From positions 18,178 to 82,177 of the forward strand of contig NZ_QVMU01000022.1 in assembly GCF_003605645.1 (NCBI RefSeq): DNA of 64,000 nucleotides, given 5' to 3'. The DNA is from Vibrio sinensis. GTDB lineage: Bacteria; Pseudomonadota; Gammaproteobacteria; Enterobacterales; Vibrionaceae. A program made the translations under genes and the position numbers. The notes under the pieces are model-generated. The model saw only the letters and a list, made by a program, of their open reading frames with translations. It had not been told where the DNA came from and made no database searches. The number at the start of each line of letters is the position of its first letter. Positions within the stretch are counted from its first letter, which is position 1. Below are positions 63,937-64,000 of the stretch, one piece after another.

Positions 63937-64000
63937 ATGTCTGAGTTTTCTAAAGAGTTACAGATTACCGCTGAGTTTTGCCAAGAACATCATCTCAATG
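63937..64000 (+). CDS. Partial ORF at window end, unidentified
   Basis: Begins at an ATG immediately after the terminator T-run and stays open to the window edge (21 residues, MSEFSKELQITAEFCQEHHL...). No ribosome site is seen, and no family recognised. It may be a true gene start or chance. Confidence 0.35.
   Translation, partial: MSEFSKELQITAEFCQEHHLN

Noticed and set aside
1..64000. CRISPR arrays, tRNA or rRNA genes, prophage or IS elements
   Set aside because: No spaced direct repeats, cloverleaf-like sequence, transposase or phage genes were recognised on either strand.

Overview
The window looks like a chromosome segment of a Vibrio species (or a very close relative). Reasons: the polar-flagellum cluster with three tandem flagellins followed by flaG-fliD-fliT-like-fliS-flrA-flrBC-fliEFGHIJ-fliKLMNOPQR-flhB, a sodium-type PomAB stator, many small families typical of Vibrionaceae (DUF2956, DUF2897, DUF2310, DUF3549, DUF3301), a GcvA/GcvB pair and a CsrB-type sRNA. 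Base composition is moderate, roughly mid-40s %GC by eye. Nothing looks like a prophage, integron, IS copy or CRISPR array; no rRNA or tRNA was recognised. Names rest on recognising protein and RNA families, not on any search.

Layout. 1-24220 (almost all minus strand) is the flagellar block: late/export genes (flhB to fliK), hook-basal-body and export ATPase genes (fliJ to fliE), the regulators FlrC, FlrB and FlrA, the filament chaperone/cap genes and three flagellins. Three sigma-54 type -24/-12 elements precede fliK, fliE and flrB, and three sigma-28 type elements precede the flagellins, which reproduces the FlrA -> FlrBC -> FliA cascade known for Vibrio. 24239-25671 holds a DyP peroxidase and a DUF2919 membrane protein. 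25819-33531 is a nitrite-ammonification (nrf) island: nrfB-C-D-E-dsbE-nrfF on the minus strand, nrfA divergent on the plus strand and an nrfG-like TPR gene converging on it.

33621-45826 is mixed housekeeping: a UPF0016 (MneA-like) exporter, YffB, dapE, an M15 peptidase, Syd, queF, two proteins with GGDEF-related domains (one degenerate, one with an SGEEF signature) and ppnN. 45943-49847 carries xni, rlmM, ygdD, an alpha/beta hydrolase and gcvA; the divergent sRNA GcvB lies at about 49940-50146. 50269-53612 has thiI and the pomAB stator operon (sigma-28-like promoter). 53874-56907 is xseB-ispA-dxs (isoprenoid precursor operon). 56957-59881 has truC-yqcC, DUF3549-DUF3301 and a GNAT acetyltransferase.

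60061-60440 (minus) encodes a CsrB/CsrC-family sRNA with about two dozen GGA motifs. It is followed by a small coiled-coil protein, then by a two-gene operon joining a BMP/Med-family periplasmic binding protein to a membrane GGDEF protein by an ATGA overlap. This looks like a ligand-sensing c-di-GMP module without ABC transporter subunits and is the best candidate for an under-described system here. The window ends inside an unidentified ORF that starts directly after a terminator hairpin.
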